DNA from: Novosphingobium sp. 18050
GTDB lineage: Bacteria; Pseudomonadota; Alphaproteobacteria; Sphingomonadales; Sphingomonadaceae
NCBI RefSeq assembly: GCF_902706195.1
Contig: NZ_CACSJO010000008.1
Location: 62,001-126,000 of the forward strand
Direction: 5' to 3'
Length of the DNA: 64,000 nt
Shown here: positions 17,760 to 27,464 of the stretch, in pieces
How the letters are laid out: each line of letters starts with the position of its first letter
How positions within the stretch are numbered: position 1 is the first letter of the stretch
Position numbers and translations under genes: made by a program
Notes under the pieces: model-generated
Seen by the model: only the letters and a program-made list of their open reading frames with translations
Database searches by the model: none
Told to the model about the DNA's origin: nothing

Positions 17760-19178
17760 ATGACCCATCCACAACGTGAGACCGCCATGCCCGACGCCGC
17801 CCACCCCACCGACCTGGTCGACCTGGCCGAAGCCATCGCGGCAGGCGAGGTGAGCGCCGAGGCAGCCGTAATGGCGGCCATCGCCCAGGCGCAGGCGTGG
17901 AGGCATCTCAACGCCTTCGTCGCGATCGAGGCCGAAGCGGCGCTTGAACAGGCGCGTGCCTGCGACCGTGAACGCGCCCGCGGCCGGCTTCGCGGCCCTC
18001 TCCACGGGGTGCCGCTGGCGCACAAGGACATGTTCTTCCGCGCCGGAATGCCGACCGAGGCGGGCTCGCTGATCTGGCGCGGCCACTTGCCCCGCGAAAC
18101 CTCGCCGCTCGTCGCGCGGCTGGAGGCGGCGGGCGCGATCACCATCGGGCGGCTGCACATGGCCGAATTCGCGATGGGCCCCACTGGGCACAACGCGCAC
18201 CTGGGGCGCTGCGCCAATCCGTGGAATGCCGAGGCTATTTCGGGCGGGTCGTCGTCCGGCTCGGGCGCTGCGGTCGGCGCGCGGATCGTTACCGGCGCGC
18301 TGGGCTCGGATACCGGCGGATCGGTGCGCCTGCCCGCCGCGTTCTGCGGCGTGGCGGGGCTCAAGCCCACCAACGGCCTGTTGCCCGATACGGCGATGAT
18401 GCCGCTGTCGCACACGCTCGACACCGCCGGGCCGCTGGCGACATCGAGCCGTTCGCTCGCGCGGCTCATGTCGGTCCTTGCCGCGTCGGGCCACGATTAC
18501 GAGGCTGAACTCTCCGCCGGCTGCGCCGGGCTGACCATTGGCGTACCGACCAGCTACTTCACCGAAGACCTGCACCCCGAAGTCGCTGCCGCGTTCGCCG
18601 CCGCGCGCGCCGTGTTCGAGGGCCTGGGCGTAAAAGTGGTCGATGTCGCCGTCCCCGACCATTCGGGCTACCCGGACATCGCGGCGCAGATATGGGCGCC
18701 CGAAGCCGCCGCCTTCCACGCCGACCGCCTTGCGGAACGCCCGCACGACTTCGGCGAACAGGTGCGCAACCGCTTGACGGCGGGCGCCGCTGTTCCGCCG
18801 AAGGACTATCTGGCGGCGCTGGGCCGGCGCAAGTCCGCGCAGTCGGACATGCTGACCGGGCCTTTCGCCAAGGTCGATCTGCTGCTTACCCCCGCAGCCC
18901 GGATGCCAGTGCCGTTGGCCGATGAAGTCGGTGCAACGGGCGGCGCGGCGATGCAGGCGATGGTTGGCGAACTGTCCGCGCTGACCCGCACGATCTCGAT
19001 GCTGGGCTTCCCCGCGCTGGTCACGCCGATGGGCTTCGACACGCGGGGCCTGCCCCTGGCGCTGCAACTGATCGGGCCTCCCAACGCAGAGCAGTTTTTG
19101 CTCTGCGGAGGTTTCGCCTACGAGCAGGCGACGGGCTGGCTCGGCTGTGTACCTTCCGCGTTTCCTTCTCTCCCTTAA
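17760..19178 (+). CDS. Amidase-signature family hydrolase
   Basis: A 472-residue amidase-signature enzyme hydrolysing a C-N amide bond with a Ser-cisSer-Lys triad. Visible residues are Lys89 (PLAHKDMF), the serine cluster at 164-166 in [10 protein letters not shown], and the nucleophile Ser188 in [14 protein letters not shown] 17760 is taken as the start with GAGGGG upstream; ATG 17787 is possible. Adjacent to rutA with a 23-bp gap, so probably cotranscribed. GatA is unlikely because GatB/GatC genes are absent; a catabolic amidase is more likely. Confidence 0.9.
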   Translation: MTHPQRETAMPDAAHPTDLVDLAEAIAAGEVSAEAAVMAAIAQAQAWRHLNAFVAIEAEAALEQARACDRERARGRLRGPLHGVPLAHKDMFFRAGMPTEAGSLIWRGHLPRETSPLVARLEAAGAITIGRLHMAEFAMGPTGHNAHLGRCANPWNAEAISGGSSSGSGAAVGARIVTGALGSDTGGSVRLPAAFCGVAGLKPTNGLLPDTAMMPLSHTLDTAGPLATSSRSLARLMSVLAASGHDYEAELSAGCAGLTIGVPTSYFTEDLHPEVAAAFAAARAVFEGLGVKVVDVAVPDHSGYPDIAAQIWAPEAAAFHADRLAERPHDFGEQVRNRLTAGAAVPPKDYLAALGRRKSAQSDMLTGPFAKVDLLLTPAARMPVPLADEVGATGGAAMQAMVGELSALTRTISMLGFPALVTPMGFDTRGLPLALQLIGPPNAEQFLLCGGFAYEQATGWLGCVPSAFPSLP

Positions 19179-19201
19179 CCTCTCTTCCCAGGAGTAAGCC
19201 C

Positions 19202-20284
19202 ATGGATATCGGTCTGTTCATTCCCATCGGCAACAACGGTTGGCTGATCTCGGCCAATGCGCCGCAGTACAAGCCCAGCTTCGAAATGAACAAGAAGCTC
19301 GTCCAGACCGCGGAAGGCTACGGCTTCGATTTCGCGCTCTCGATGATCAAGCTACGCGGTTTCGGCGGCAAGACGGAATTCTGGGACTACAACCTGGAAA
19401 GCTTCACCCTGATGAGCGCGCTGGCGGCCGTTACCAGCAAGATCAAGCTCTTCGCTTCCACCGCGATCCTGACGCTGCCCCCGGCGATGGTGGCGCGCAT
19501 GGCCGTCACCATCGATTCGGTCGCACCGGGCCGCTTTGGCATCAACATCGTCACCGGCTGGGCCAAGGGCGAGTACGAGCAGATGAACCTGTGGCCGGGC
19601 GACGCCTATTTCGGCCACCGCTACGACTACGCGAGCGAATACGTGCAGGTCATGAAGGACCTGTGGGCCGACGGTAAGTCCGACTTCAAGGGCGAGCACT
19701 TCCAGATGGAAGACTGCCACCTCCTGCCCAAGCCCAGCACCGGCAAGATCGAGATCGTCGGCGCTGGCCAGTCGGCGCGCGGCATGGAATTCGTGTCCAA
19801 CTACGGCGATTACAACTTCGTCACCGCCGGCGGCGTCAACAAGCCGACCAAGCACGCCCCCACCGTGGAGGCACTGGTCGAAGCAGCCGCCAAGACCGGC
19901 CGCGACGTGGGCGCCTACATCCTCTGCATGGTGATCGCCGACGAGAGCGACGAGGCCGCGATGGCCAAGTGGCAGAGCTACCGCGAGGGCGCCGACGTCG
20001 ATGCGCTGGCATGGATGAGCGACCAGGGTGCTGCCGACAAGAACGCCGGCGCGGATTCGACTGCCCGCCACATCAACCTGCCGGAAGGCGCGGTGAACCT
20101 GGGTATCGGCACTTTCGTCGGCTCCTACGAGACCGTCGCCAAGCTGCTCGACGAAGCCGCTGCGGTTCCCGGCACCAAGGGCATCATGCTAACTTTCGAC
20201 GACTTCGAGAAGGGCCTTGTCGACTTCGGCGAGAAGATCCAGCCGCTCATGGCCTGCCGTGCGGAACGGCTAGTGGCGGCCTGA
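19202..20284 (+). CDS. rutA: RutA-type pyrimidine monooxygenase (FMN-dependent, luciferase-like)
   Basis: A 360-residue luciferase-like flavin monooxygenase, very close throughout to RutA of Escherichia coli as I know that sequence: [76 protein letters not shown] and IQPLMACR. RutA opens the uracil ring at N3-C4 using O2 and reduced FMN to give ureidoacrylate. Usually it heads a rutABCDEFG operon. Here no rutB-G genes follow; the neighbours are an amidase upstream and a GH3 glucosidase downstream. A flavin reductase (RutF role) must come from elsewhere. Confidence 0.9.
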   Translation: MDIGLFIPIGNNGWLISANAPQYKPSFEMNKKLVQTAEGYGFDFALSMIKLRGFGGKTEFWDYNLESFTLMSALAAVTSKIKLFASTAILTLPPAMVARMAVTIDSVAPGRFGINIVTGWAKGEYEQMNLWPGDAYFGHRYDYASEYVQVMKDLWADGKSDFKGEHFQMEDCHLLPKPSTGKIEIVGAGQSARGMEFVSNYGDYNFVTAGGVNKPTKHAPTVEALVEAAAKTGRDVGAYILCMVIADESDEAAMAKWQSYREGADVDALAWMSDQGAADKNAGADSTARHINLPEGAVNLGIGTFVGSYETVAKLLDEAAAVPGTKGIMLTFDDFEKGLVDFGEKIQPLMACRAERLVAA

Positions 20285-20365
20285 GCTATCGTCTGATTAC
20301 CCCTACCCTGACGGCCCAGTCTCTCCCTCCTTTTGGGGCCGTTATGACGAACTGGCCGTCGGCAT

Positions 20366-20400
20366 GCCGCTTTTGCGGACATGTCGGCGGCTTTCTTTTT
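20366..20400 (+). terminator. Possible terminator after rutA
   Basis: A short stem GCCGC (20366-20370) and GCGGC (20387-20391) is followed directly by TTTCTTTTT. It lies about 80 bp after the rutA stop. The stem is only five base pairs with a long loop, so this is a weak call. Confidence 0.35.
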
Positions 20401-20511
20401 GACGAGGCGCCCCGAAAGCGCGCTGCCCCGTGTGCCGCAATGCAACAAAATCCGGTGAGATCGCTTAGAAGCGGATGGGTGCACATCCTTCCAGAGTGAT
20501 TTTCCGCCTCC

Positions 20512-22779
20512 ATGAACATAGACCGCCGCAGTGTCCTTTCCGGTATCATCGGAAGCACGTTCGCGCTCGGGGTGACCCGGGGCGCGCTAGCCGCCACCGA
20601 TGTCGAGCGTGTCGACGATTTGATCGCGCGCATGACGATCGAGGAAAAAGCGGGGCAGATGACCTGCCTTGCCGATGCCTTCCGCCCCTTCAACCCGCCC
20701 AACCCGGATGCCGGCATCCAGGACGTGAAACGCCTGGCGCAGGAGATCCGCAAGGGCCGCGTAGGCTGCCTGTTCAACGGTATCGGCGTGGCGGGGGCGC
20801 GCAAGGCTCAGGAAATGGCGGTCAAGGGCAGCCGCCTCGGTATTCCGCTGATCTTTGCCGGGGACGTGATTCACGGCCTGAAAACGATCTTCCCGGTGCC
20901 GCTGGGCGAGGCGTCCTGCTTCGATCCCGCGATGGTCCAGCGCACCGCGCGGGCCATGGCGGTCGAGGCGACGGCGGCGGGCCTCCACCTGACTTTCGCG
21001 CCGATGGCCGATGTCGCGCGCGACCAGCGCTGGGGCCGCGTGGTCGAAGGCGCGGGCGAGGACGTAACCCTCACCGCGCTGCTGACTGCCGCGCGGGTCC
21101 GGGGGTTTCAGGGCCGCGATCTGCGGCGCGATGATTCGCTGCTGGCCTGCCCCAAGCACTTCGCGGCTTACGGCGCGGTGGCGGCGGGGCTGGAATACGG
21201 CAACGTCGACATCAGCGACGAGACCTTGCGCGAAACCCACCTGCCGCCCTTCGGCTCGGCCTTTGCGGCGGGGGCGCTGACTACGATGGCGGCCTTCAAC
21301 GAGATCAACGGCGTGCCCGCCACCGCCGACCGCGAACTGATGACCGACATCCTGCGTGGCGAGATGGGCTTTCGCGGCTTCGTCTTCTCGGACTACACCG
21401 CAGATGAGGAACTGGTGGCGCATGGCTTCGCTGAGGACGACCGCGATGCCGCGCGTCTGGCGGTGCTGGCCGGTGTCGACATGTCGATGCAGAGCGGGCT
21501 CTACATCCGTTATCTGCCCGAACTGGTGAAAAGTGGCGCAGTGCCGATGGGCACCGTCGACGTTGCCGTGCGGCGTATCCTTTACGTGAAGGCCGCCATG
21601 GGCCTGTTCGAGAACCCGTGGCGTTCGCTGGACGAAAAGGCGGAAAGCAGCCGGATCGGCGCGCCTGCCCATATCGCCCTCGCGCGGGAGGCGGGGGCGC
21701 GTTCGGCGGTGCTGCTCAAGAACGATGGCGTACTGCCGCTGGACCCGGACAAGCAGCAGAAGATCGCCCTGATTGGCCCCTTCGGCGAGGACAAGGACAA
21801 CATCTACGGCCCCTGGGCCTTCTACGGTGATCCCGCCAAGGGCGTCGATATCGCCAGCGGCCTGCGCGCCGCGCTGCCAGATCCCAGTAAGCTGACGGTT
21901 GTGGCGGGCTGCGGCATCCATGAACCGGTCGACGGCGGCATCGACGCGGCCGTGAAGGCGGCCAAGGCGGCCGATGTCGTCCTGCTGGCGGTCGGCGAAT
22001 CGCAGGATATGTCCGGCGAGGCGCAGTCGCGCACCGTGATCGAGATTCCGGCGGCCCAACAGGCGCTGGCCGATGCCATCGCCGCGACCGGCAAGCCCAC
22101 CGTCGTCTTGCTGCGCCACGGCCGCGCTTTGGCGCTGCATGAGGGCGTCGCCAATGCCAATGCGGTACTGGCGACCTGGTTCCTCGGCTCGGAGGCGGGC
22201 AATGCCATCGCCGATCTGGTGACCGGCAAGACCGACCCCTCGGGCAAGCTGCCGGTCAGCTTTCCGTGGGAATCGGGCCAGGAGCCGTTCTACTACGACC
22301 GAAAGTCCACCGGCCGCCCCGTGCTGGGCAATGCCAGCACCGAGTACAAGGCACGCTATTCGACCACTGACAACAGCGCACGCTATCCCTTCGGCCACGG
22401 CCTGAGCTACACCGAGTTCGCGCTGGACCGGCTGCAGGTTCCCGACCCGGCCTTGCGCTGGGACGGGACCATCGAGATCACCGCGCGGCTCACCAACAAG
22501 GGTGACCGCAAGGGCAGCGAAGTGGTGCAGCTCTATATCCGCGACCGTGTGGCCAGCCGTACCCGGCCGATCCGGGAATTGAAGCGGATGGAGCGGGTGA
22601 CGCTTGATCCCGGGGGCAGCCGGACGGTGAAGTTCACCCTCTCGCGCACGGATCTGGAGTTCGTCGGTTCGGGTAACAAGCGTATCGCCGAGCCGGGGCT
22701 GTTCGATATCTGGGTGGGCCAGTCTTCGGAAGGCGGGCTGCATTCGCAGATCACGCTCTACGCGGCAGTGCCGGAGTAG
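20512..22779 (+). CDS. bglX: Glycoside hydrolase family 3 beta-glucosidase, Tat-exported
   Basis: A 755-residue GH3 enzyme of BglX type. The N-terminus has a twin-arginine signal (DRRSVLSG then hydrophobic core to GALAATD), so it is probably exported folded to the periplasm. The catalytic barrel includes CPKHFAAYGAV and the nucleophile Asp294 in FVFSDYTADE. The second alpha/beta domain has LLKNDGVLPLD, and a C-terminal fibronectin-III-like domain (residues about 655-745, NKGDRKGSEVVQLYIRD) is present. It likely releases glucose or related sugars from beta-glycosides. It is 227 bp from rutA and followed by a bidirectional terminator. Confidence 0.93.
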   Translation: MNIDRRSVLSGIIGSTFALGVTRGALAATDVERVDDLIARMTIEEKAGQMTCLADAFRPFNPPNPDAGIQDVKRLAQEIRKGRVGCLFNGIGVAGARKAQEMAVKGSRLGIPLIFAGDVIHGLKTIFPVPLGEASCFDPAMVQRTARAMAVEATAAGLHLTFAPMADVARDQRWGRVVEGAGEDVTLTALLTAARVRGFQGRDLRRDDSLLACPKHFAAYGAVAAGLEYGNVDISDETLRETHLPPFGSAFAAGALTTMAAFNEINGVPATADRELMTDILRGEMGFRGFVFSDYTADEELVAHGFAEDDRDAARLAVLAGVDMSMQSGLYIRYLPELVKSGAVPMGTVDVAVRRILYVKAAMGLFENPWRSLDEKAESSRIGAPAHIALAREAGARSAVLLKNDGVLPLDPDKQQKIALIGPFGEDKDNIYGPWAFYGDPAKGVDIASGLRAALPDPSKLTVVAGCGIHEPVDGGIDAAVKAAKAADVVLLAVGESQDMSGEAQSRTVIEIPAAQQALADAIAATGKPTVVLLRHGRALALHEGVANANAVLATWFLGSEAGNAIADLVTGKTDPSGKLPVSFPWESGQEPFYYDRKSTGRPVLGNASTEYKARYSTTDNSARYPFGHGLSYTEFALDRLQVPDPALRWDGTIEITARLTNKGDRKGSEVVQLYIRDRVASRTRPIRELKRMERVTLDPGGSRTVKFTLSRTDLEFVGSGNKRIAEPGLFDIWVGQSSEGGLHSQITLYAAVPE

Positions 22780-22783
22780 CTGC

Positions 22784-22811
22784 TTGGTCGTCCCCGTGTA
22801 GGGAGGACCAA
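22784..22811. terminator. Bidirectional hairpin between convergent bglX and dctD
   Basis: TTGGTCGTCCC (22784-22794) pairs with GGGAGGACCAA (22801-22811) with one internal mismatch and a six-base loop. It sits in the 35-bp gap between two convergent stop codons and can serve both directions. Confidence 0.6.
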
Positions 22812-22814
22812 AAG

Positions 22815-24131
22815 CTATCTTTCCTGCGCAGCACCCTTGCGCAGGGCGGTCAGGTCGATTCCCAGCTTGTTGACCTTGTAGTAGAAGGTCTTGCGCGGAA
22901 TTCCCAGGCGCTGGATCGCTACGCCGATCTCGCCGCCCGCAGCCACCACGGCTGCCACGATCGTCTCGCGCTCGAAGGCATCCAGCCGTTGCGGCAGGGT
23001 TTCACCGACGGCCTCGGCCAGCGGCAGGGGCGCAGCCTCGATCAGTCCCAGCACGAAGCGTTCGGCATAATGCGCCAGTTCGCGCACGTTGCCCGGCCAG
23101 TCGTACACGGCAAGGTGATCGCGCACGGTTCCGGTCATCTCGGGCAAGGGCCGCCGCAGACGGGCCGCCGCCGCCCCGGCAAGGTTGGCGAACAGGGCGG
23201 GCACATCCTCGCGCCGTTCGCGTAAGGGAGGCATCCGCAGGCGCAGCGCCGCCAGCCGGTAGAACAGCGCGGGCGCGATCCGGTCGGACAGGTCGCCCTC
23301 GTCCGCCGCGCCCGTGGCGATCACCCGCAGGTCCAGCGGCAGCGGCTCGCGCGCGCCGGGGCTGCGCAGGGCGCGTTCCTCGACCAGCGGCACCAGCCGC
23401 GACTGCAGGCGGCGCGCGGCCTGATCGATATCGTCAAGGAACAGCGTGCCGCGATTGGCGGCGGCGATGCTGGCCTCGCCGCTGGGGGCGAAAAGTTCAT
23501 CCTCCAGCGGATCGGGCAGGGCGGCGCAGGCGACCGCCAGGAAACGGTGCCGCGCGCGCTTGCCGGCACGGTGGATCAGGCGGGCGAGCAGTTCCTTGCC
23601 GGTGCCGGTCTCGCCCTCGATGAACAGGTCGATATCGGCATTGGCAAGGGTGGGTATCATCTCGCGAAGGCGCCGGATGGCGGGCGACTGGCCGACCAGC
23701 CCGGACGATTCCTCCCCTTGCGCCTCGGCCCGCAGCCGCCGGTTGTCGAGGGCAAGGGCGCGTGCCGTAGCCGCGCGGTCGGCGGCGGCGACCAGCGCCT
23801 GCGGGTCGAACGGCTTGGTCAGGAAGTCCCATGCCCCGGCCTTCAGCGCATCGACCGCCATGGTCACGTCGCCGTGGCCGGTCACCAGGATCACCGGCAG
23901 TTCGCGGTCGCGTTCGTGCAGGGCGCGCTGCAACTCGATGCCGGACATGTACGGCATGCGTACGTCGGTCACCACCAGGCCCGGCCAGTCGGCATCGATG
24001 GCCGCCAGCGCTGGGGCCGCGGCGGGAAAGGCCTCCACGGCGAACCCGGCGAGGGTCAGCACCTGTGCGGTGGAGACGCGAAGGTCCTCGTCGTCCTCCA
24101 CAAGAGCCACGCGGCGCGCGTCCTCCATCAT
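22815..24131 (-). CDS. dctD: C4-dicarboxylate response regulator DctD-like, without GAFTGA loop
   Basis: A 438-residue NtrC-family regulator. The receiver domain spans residues 6-120 with phosphoacceptor Asp56 (LVVTDVRMPYMSG). The AAA+ domain runs from about 145-375 with Walker A GETGTGKE at 173-180 and Walker B GTLFLDDID. A Fis-type helix-turn-helix lies at the C-terminus (IQRLGIPRKTFYYKVNKLG). Between ELF (212-214) and GTLFLDD only 13 residues remain, so the GAFTGA loop that contacts sigma-54 is missing. It probably still responds to DctB and controls dctA and the porin, but by another promoter mechanism. It overlaps dctB (ATGA). Confidence 0.85.
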   Translation of the reverse strand: MMEDARRVALVEDDEDLRVSTAQVLTLAGFAVEAFPAAAPALAAIDADWPGLVVTDVRMPYMSGIELQRALHERDRELPVILVTGHGDVTMAVDALKAGAWDFLTKPFDPQALVAAADRAATARALALDNRRLRAEAQGEESSGLVGQSPAIRRLREMIPTLANADIDLFIEGETGTGKELLARLIHRAGKRARHRFLAVACAALPDPLEDELFAPSGEASIAAANRGTLFLDDIDQAARRLQSRLVPLVEERALRSPGAREPLPLDLRVIATGAADEGDLSDRIAPALFYRLAALRLRMPPLRERREDVPALFANLAGAAAARLRRPLPEMTGTVRDHLAVYDWPGNVRELAHYAERFVLGLIEAAPLPLAEAVGETLPQRLDAFERETIVAAVVAAGGEIGVAIQRLGIPRKTFYYKVNKLGIDLTALRKGAAQER

Positions 24132-25855
24132 GGCGCGCGCTTCAGGGTGATGGCGAAGCAGGCGCCCGTTTCGGAGGGCACGAGGTGCAGGTTGCCGCCG
24201 AAGTCCTCCATGATGTCCTTGGCGATCACCAGCCCAAGGCCAAGGCCGGTCTGGCGGCTGGTGGCAAAGGGAGTGAACAGGCGGTCCGCCACTTCGGGCG
24301 CGATGCCGGGGCCGTTGTCGGTGACGAGTACGCGCACGGCGCCTTCATGGTACGCCCAGGTCAGGGCAAGGTGCGGTTCGCGGCACGCCTCCAGCGCTTC
24401 CAGCGCGTTTTGCAGGACGTTGACCAGCACCTGCTCCAGCCGCACCCGTCCGCCGAAGACCACGACCTCAGGTCCGATCTGTGGCCGCGAGAAGTCGACG
24501 CGGGAGAGGCGCTCCTTGAGCAGAAGGCAGGCGCCTTCCACCACTTCCTCCAGCGGGATCGGCCCGCCGGCCCGGCTGCCCTTGCGCGCGAAACCGCGCA
24601 ATTCTGCGGTGACGGTGCCGATACGCTCGGCCAGACGGTCTATCGCCTGAAGGTTGGCGCGCACTTCGCCATCCGCCCCCATGTCCAGGAGCTGGCGAGA
24701 GGTTGCCGCGTAGTTGCGGATCGCGGCAACCGGCTGCGCGGTTTCGTGCGCGACGCTGGCAGTGACTTGTCCCAGCGTAGCGAGGCGGTTGGCTTGCCGC
24801 AGCCCTTCGCGTAGCTGCGCGGCATGTTCCTCGGCGGCGGCGCGCTCTTCGATTTCGCGGCGCAGGTCCACCGTCCGCTCGGCGACGGCGGCTTCCAGTT
24901 GCGCGGTGCGTTCGGAGCGGCGGCGCCCGCGCTCGCGCAGAAACAGCGCCAGGCCCAGCAGCGCAAGGGTGGCCAGGGCGCCGCCGATCTGGGCCGCGCG
25001 CACCGTCGTATCGATCGATCGCAGGGGCAGGGCCAGGTTCACGCGCCATCCGGCCGGACTGGGCGGGGTGGAGGCGAGCATGAAGTCGCCCCTGGTGCCT
25101 GGGATCGTGACGCGTCCGTCCCCGCGCACCGTGAAGGGCGCCGGGCGCAGGTCGCCCACGCCGATCGTCTCGCGCTCGATGCGGCTGCGCTGGGGATCAA
25201 GCCCGCGAGTTGCGGCATAGCGCCAGTCGCGGCGGCTGGTGACGAGGATCACGCCGTCGCGGTCGGTCACGAAAGTCATGCCGCCGCCCTCGCGCCACTG
25301 CGCCTCGACCCGGTCGAACTCCATCTTCATGACTACCACGCTGCCCCCGGCGGCGCGGCGGGCGAAGAACAGGCCGGGGCGGTGGCTGACCGTGCCCAGC
25401 GCGAACTGCTCACCGCTGCCGGTCCGCATGGCGGCGCGGAAATAGGGCCGAAAGCTGTAGTCCTTGCCAAGGAAACTGCGCGGATCGCGCCAGTTGCTGG
25501 CCGCCAATGTCAGCCCGTCGCTGCGGATGACGTAAATGATTGGTGAGCCTAGGTCGCGCGAAAGCCGCTCCAGCTTGGCGTTCATCACGCCCGCCGCGCC
25601 GGGTTTGCCGGAGACGAGCGCCACGAGGTCCTCGTCATCGCCCAGCGCGAGGGGGAGCAGGCGGAAGCGCTCCACCTCGCTGGCGAGCAGGGCCTGACGC
25701 AGGCGCGCGTCGGCGGCCGCGGCTTGCGCAAAGCGCGCGGTAGCCGCGCTGCGCACCGCCAGCCCGGCAGCGAAGGCCACCAGCGCGGCGCAGGCCAGCG
25801 CGGCGGCCAGCAGACCGAGGTTTCTCGTTCGGATCACCCGAATCCGATACGCCAA
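24128..25855 (-). CDS. dctB: C4-dicarboxylate sensor histidine kinase DctB
   Basis: A 575-residue sensor kinase. Two transmembrane helices (residues about 11-30 and 288-308) flank a periplasmic tandem-PAS-like sensor with VIYVIRSDGLTLAASNWRD and SFLGKDYSFRPYF, typical of DctB. The DHp helix has the phosphorylatable His near residue 370 in SVAHETAQPVAAIRNY. The ATPase domain has NVLQNALEA, TDNGPGIA and GLGLGLVIAKDI. Divergent from dctA with a 213-bp gap and coupled to dctD by a 4-bp overlap. It senses dicarboxylates such as succinate, fumarate and malate. Confidence 0.93.
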   Translation of the reverse strand: MAYRIRVIRTRNLGLLAAALACAALVAFAAGLAVRSAATARFAQAAAADARLRQALLASEVERFRLLPLALGDDEDLVALVSGKPGAAGVMNAKLERLSRDLGSPIIYVIRSDGLTLAASNWRDPRSFLGKDYSFRPYFRAAMRTGSGEQFALGTVSHRPGLFFARRAAGGSVVVMKMEFDRVEAQWREGGGMTFVTDRDGVILVTSRRDWRYAATRGLDPQRSRIERETIGVGDLRPAPFTVRGDGRVTIPGTRGDFMLASTPPSPAGWRVNLALPLRSIDTTVRAAQIGGALATLALLGLALFLRERGRRRSERTAQLEAAVAERTVDLRREIEERAAAEEHAAQLREGLRQANRLATLGQVTASVAHETAQPVAAIRNYAATSRQLLDMGADGEVRANLQAIDRLAERIGTVTAELRGFARKGSRAGGPIPLEEVVEGACLLLKERLSRVDFSRPQIGPEVVVFGGRVRLEQVLVNVLQNALEALEACREPHLALTWAYHEGAVRVLVTDNGPGIAPEVADRLFTPFATSRQTGLGLGLVIAKDIMEDFGGNLHLVPSETGACFAITLKRAP

Positions 25856-25866
25856 GGCCTAGCGAT

Positions 25867-25903
25867 GTGCAAATTTCTGCACTTTTGAGCTTAAGCGTGT
25901 GCA
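25867..25903. promoter_or_regulatory. GTGCA repeats in the dctB-dctA divergent region
   Basis: An inverted repeat GTGCA-AATTTC-TGCAC (25867-25882) lies 12 bp upstream of dctB, and another GTGCA half-site starts at 25899, 32 bp from the first. These are candidate DctD binding positions. I see no clear -24/-12 sigma-54 promoter in the 213-bp gap. Confidence 0.35.
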
Positions 25904-26068
25904 GGAAGCTGGACAAGGTAATGTCGCGCAAGCAGCTAAAACATTGAAAAGCAACAAATCATCAATTTTCGCAATTCCCTTTGCACGCAGCGCATCGAAG
26001 CGCAAAATCGCCCGGCACGAGCACCGCCCCAGGCGTTGCCTTGCCCGAGAGGATGACAGGCGACCGAT

Positions 26069-27406
26069 ATGCACTACACACCCACCGACGTTCAGCCCCA
26101 TGACGGCGCGCATCCCGCGCCGCGCCGCTGGTATTCCCATCTCTACCTGCAGGTGCTGGTGGCGATCACGGCGGGCGTGCTGCTCGGGCACTTTTATCCG
26201 GCCGTGGGCGAATCGCTGAAGCCGGTTGGCGACATGTTCATCAAGCTGGTGAAGATGGTGATCGCCCCCGTCATCTTCCTCACCATCGTGACCGGCATCG
26301 CCGGGATGCGCGATCTCGGCTCGGTCGGGCGCGTGGCTGCCAAGGCTTTTGGCTACTTCTTCTTCTTCTCCACCCTGGCGTTGATCGTCGGCATGATCGT
26401 TGCCAACGTGGTGCAGCCGGGTTCGGGCCTCAACATCGATCCTGCCTCGCTCGATGCCGGCAAAGTGGCCGAATATTCCGAGAAGGCGCACGAAACTTCG
26501 CTGGTGGGCTTCCTCAATGCGATGATCCCGGACACGCTGGTGTCCTCGCTCACGCAGGGCAACATCCTTCAGGTCCTTGTCGTCGCGATCCTGTTTGGCA
26601 TTTCGCTGGCCTCGATCGGGACGCGCGGCGAGCGTATCCTCTCGATCCTCGAAGACGTGTCGGTCGTCGTCTTCAAGCTGGTGTCGATCGTCATGCGCGT
26701 GGCGCCGATCGGTGCCTTCGGCGCCATGGCCTTCACCATCGGCAAATACGGAGTTGGCAGCCTGGCCAACCTCGCGGCGCTGGTGGCGACCTTCTATGCG
26801 ACCTCACTGATCTTCGTACTGGTAGTGCTGGGCGCCGTGGCCCGCCTGTGCGGCTTCTCGATTTTCCGCCTGATCGGTTATCTCAAGGGCGAACTGCTGC
26901 TGGTGCTGGGCACGTCTTCCTCGGAAAGCGCGCTGCCTGCGCTGATCGAGAAGATGGAGCGCGCCGGTTGCCCCAAGGCGATCGTCGGACTCGTCGTCCC
27001 CACGGGCTACAGCTTCAACCTCGATGGCACCAATATCTACATGACGCTGGCGGCGCTGTTCATCGCGCAGGCCTGCAATGTGGACCTGACCATCGGCCAG
27101 CAGCTGCTCCTCCTTGGTGTGGCGATGCTTTCGTCAAAGGGCGCGGCGGGCGTCACCGGCGCGGGCTTCATCACCCTGGCGGCCACCCTTTCGATCGTAC
27201 CTTCGGTGCCGGTCGCGGGCATGGCGCTGATCCTGGGTGTGGACCGCTTCATGTCCGAATGCCGCAGCCTCACCAACTTCATCGGCAATGCGGTGGCGAC
27301 GGTGGTGGTCTCGCGCTGGGAAGGCAAGCTCGACCACGACCAGCTGGATGCCGCGCTCAGCGGCACCGCGCAGGCCCTGCCCGCCCACGCCGTCCCCGCC
27401 GAATAA
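26069..27406 (+). CDS. dctA: C4-dicarboxylate:cation symporter DctA
   Basis: A 445-residue dicarboxylate/amino acid:cation symporter. It starts with [20 protein letters not shown] and continues with [22 protein letters not shown]. The substrate-site hairpin and motifs are present: [38 protein letters not shown] and [19 protein letters not shown]. These are the DctA signatures for uptake of succinate, malate and fumarate across the inner membrane. Divergent from dctBD and followed 58 bp later by an outer-membrane porin gene. Confidence 0.96.
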   Translation: MHYTPTDVQPHDGAHPAPRRWYSHLYLQVLVAITAGVLLGHFYPAVGESLKPVGDMFIKLVKMVIAPVIFLTIVTGIAGMRDLGSVGRVAAKAFGYFFFFSTLALIVGMIVANVVQPGSGLNIDPASLDAGKVAEYSEKAHETSLVGFLNAMIPDTLVSSLTQGNILQVLVVAILFGISLASIGTRGERILSILEDVSVVVFKLVSIVMRVAPIGAFGAMAFTIGKYGVGSLANLAALVATFYATSLIFVLVVLGAVARLCGFSIFRLIGYLKGELLLVLGTSSSESALPALIEKMERAGCPKAIVGLVVPTGYSFNLDGTNIYMTLAALFIAQACNVDLTIGQQLLLLGVAMLSSKGAAGVTGAGFITLAATLSIVPSVPVAGMALILGVDRFMSECRSLTNFIGNAVATVVVSRWEGKLDHDQLDAALSGTAQALPAHAVPAE

Positions 27407-27464
27407 GCGCGGCACGGGGACTACAAGCGCGCCCGATAGAGGCGCGCGCACCGGGAGACTCTCG

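Noticed and set aside
20587-22743. A 718-codon minus-strand frame opposite the GH3 gene
   Set aside because: Very long but lies fully antisense to a GH3 enzyme with catalytic motifs. High G+C keeps the antisense frame free of stops; no domain is visible.
25980-26000. Possible sigma-54 promoter before dctA (TCGCAA...TTGCA)
   Set aside because: The GG of the -24 element is missing and the spacing is off by one, so the match is not credible.
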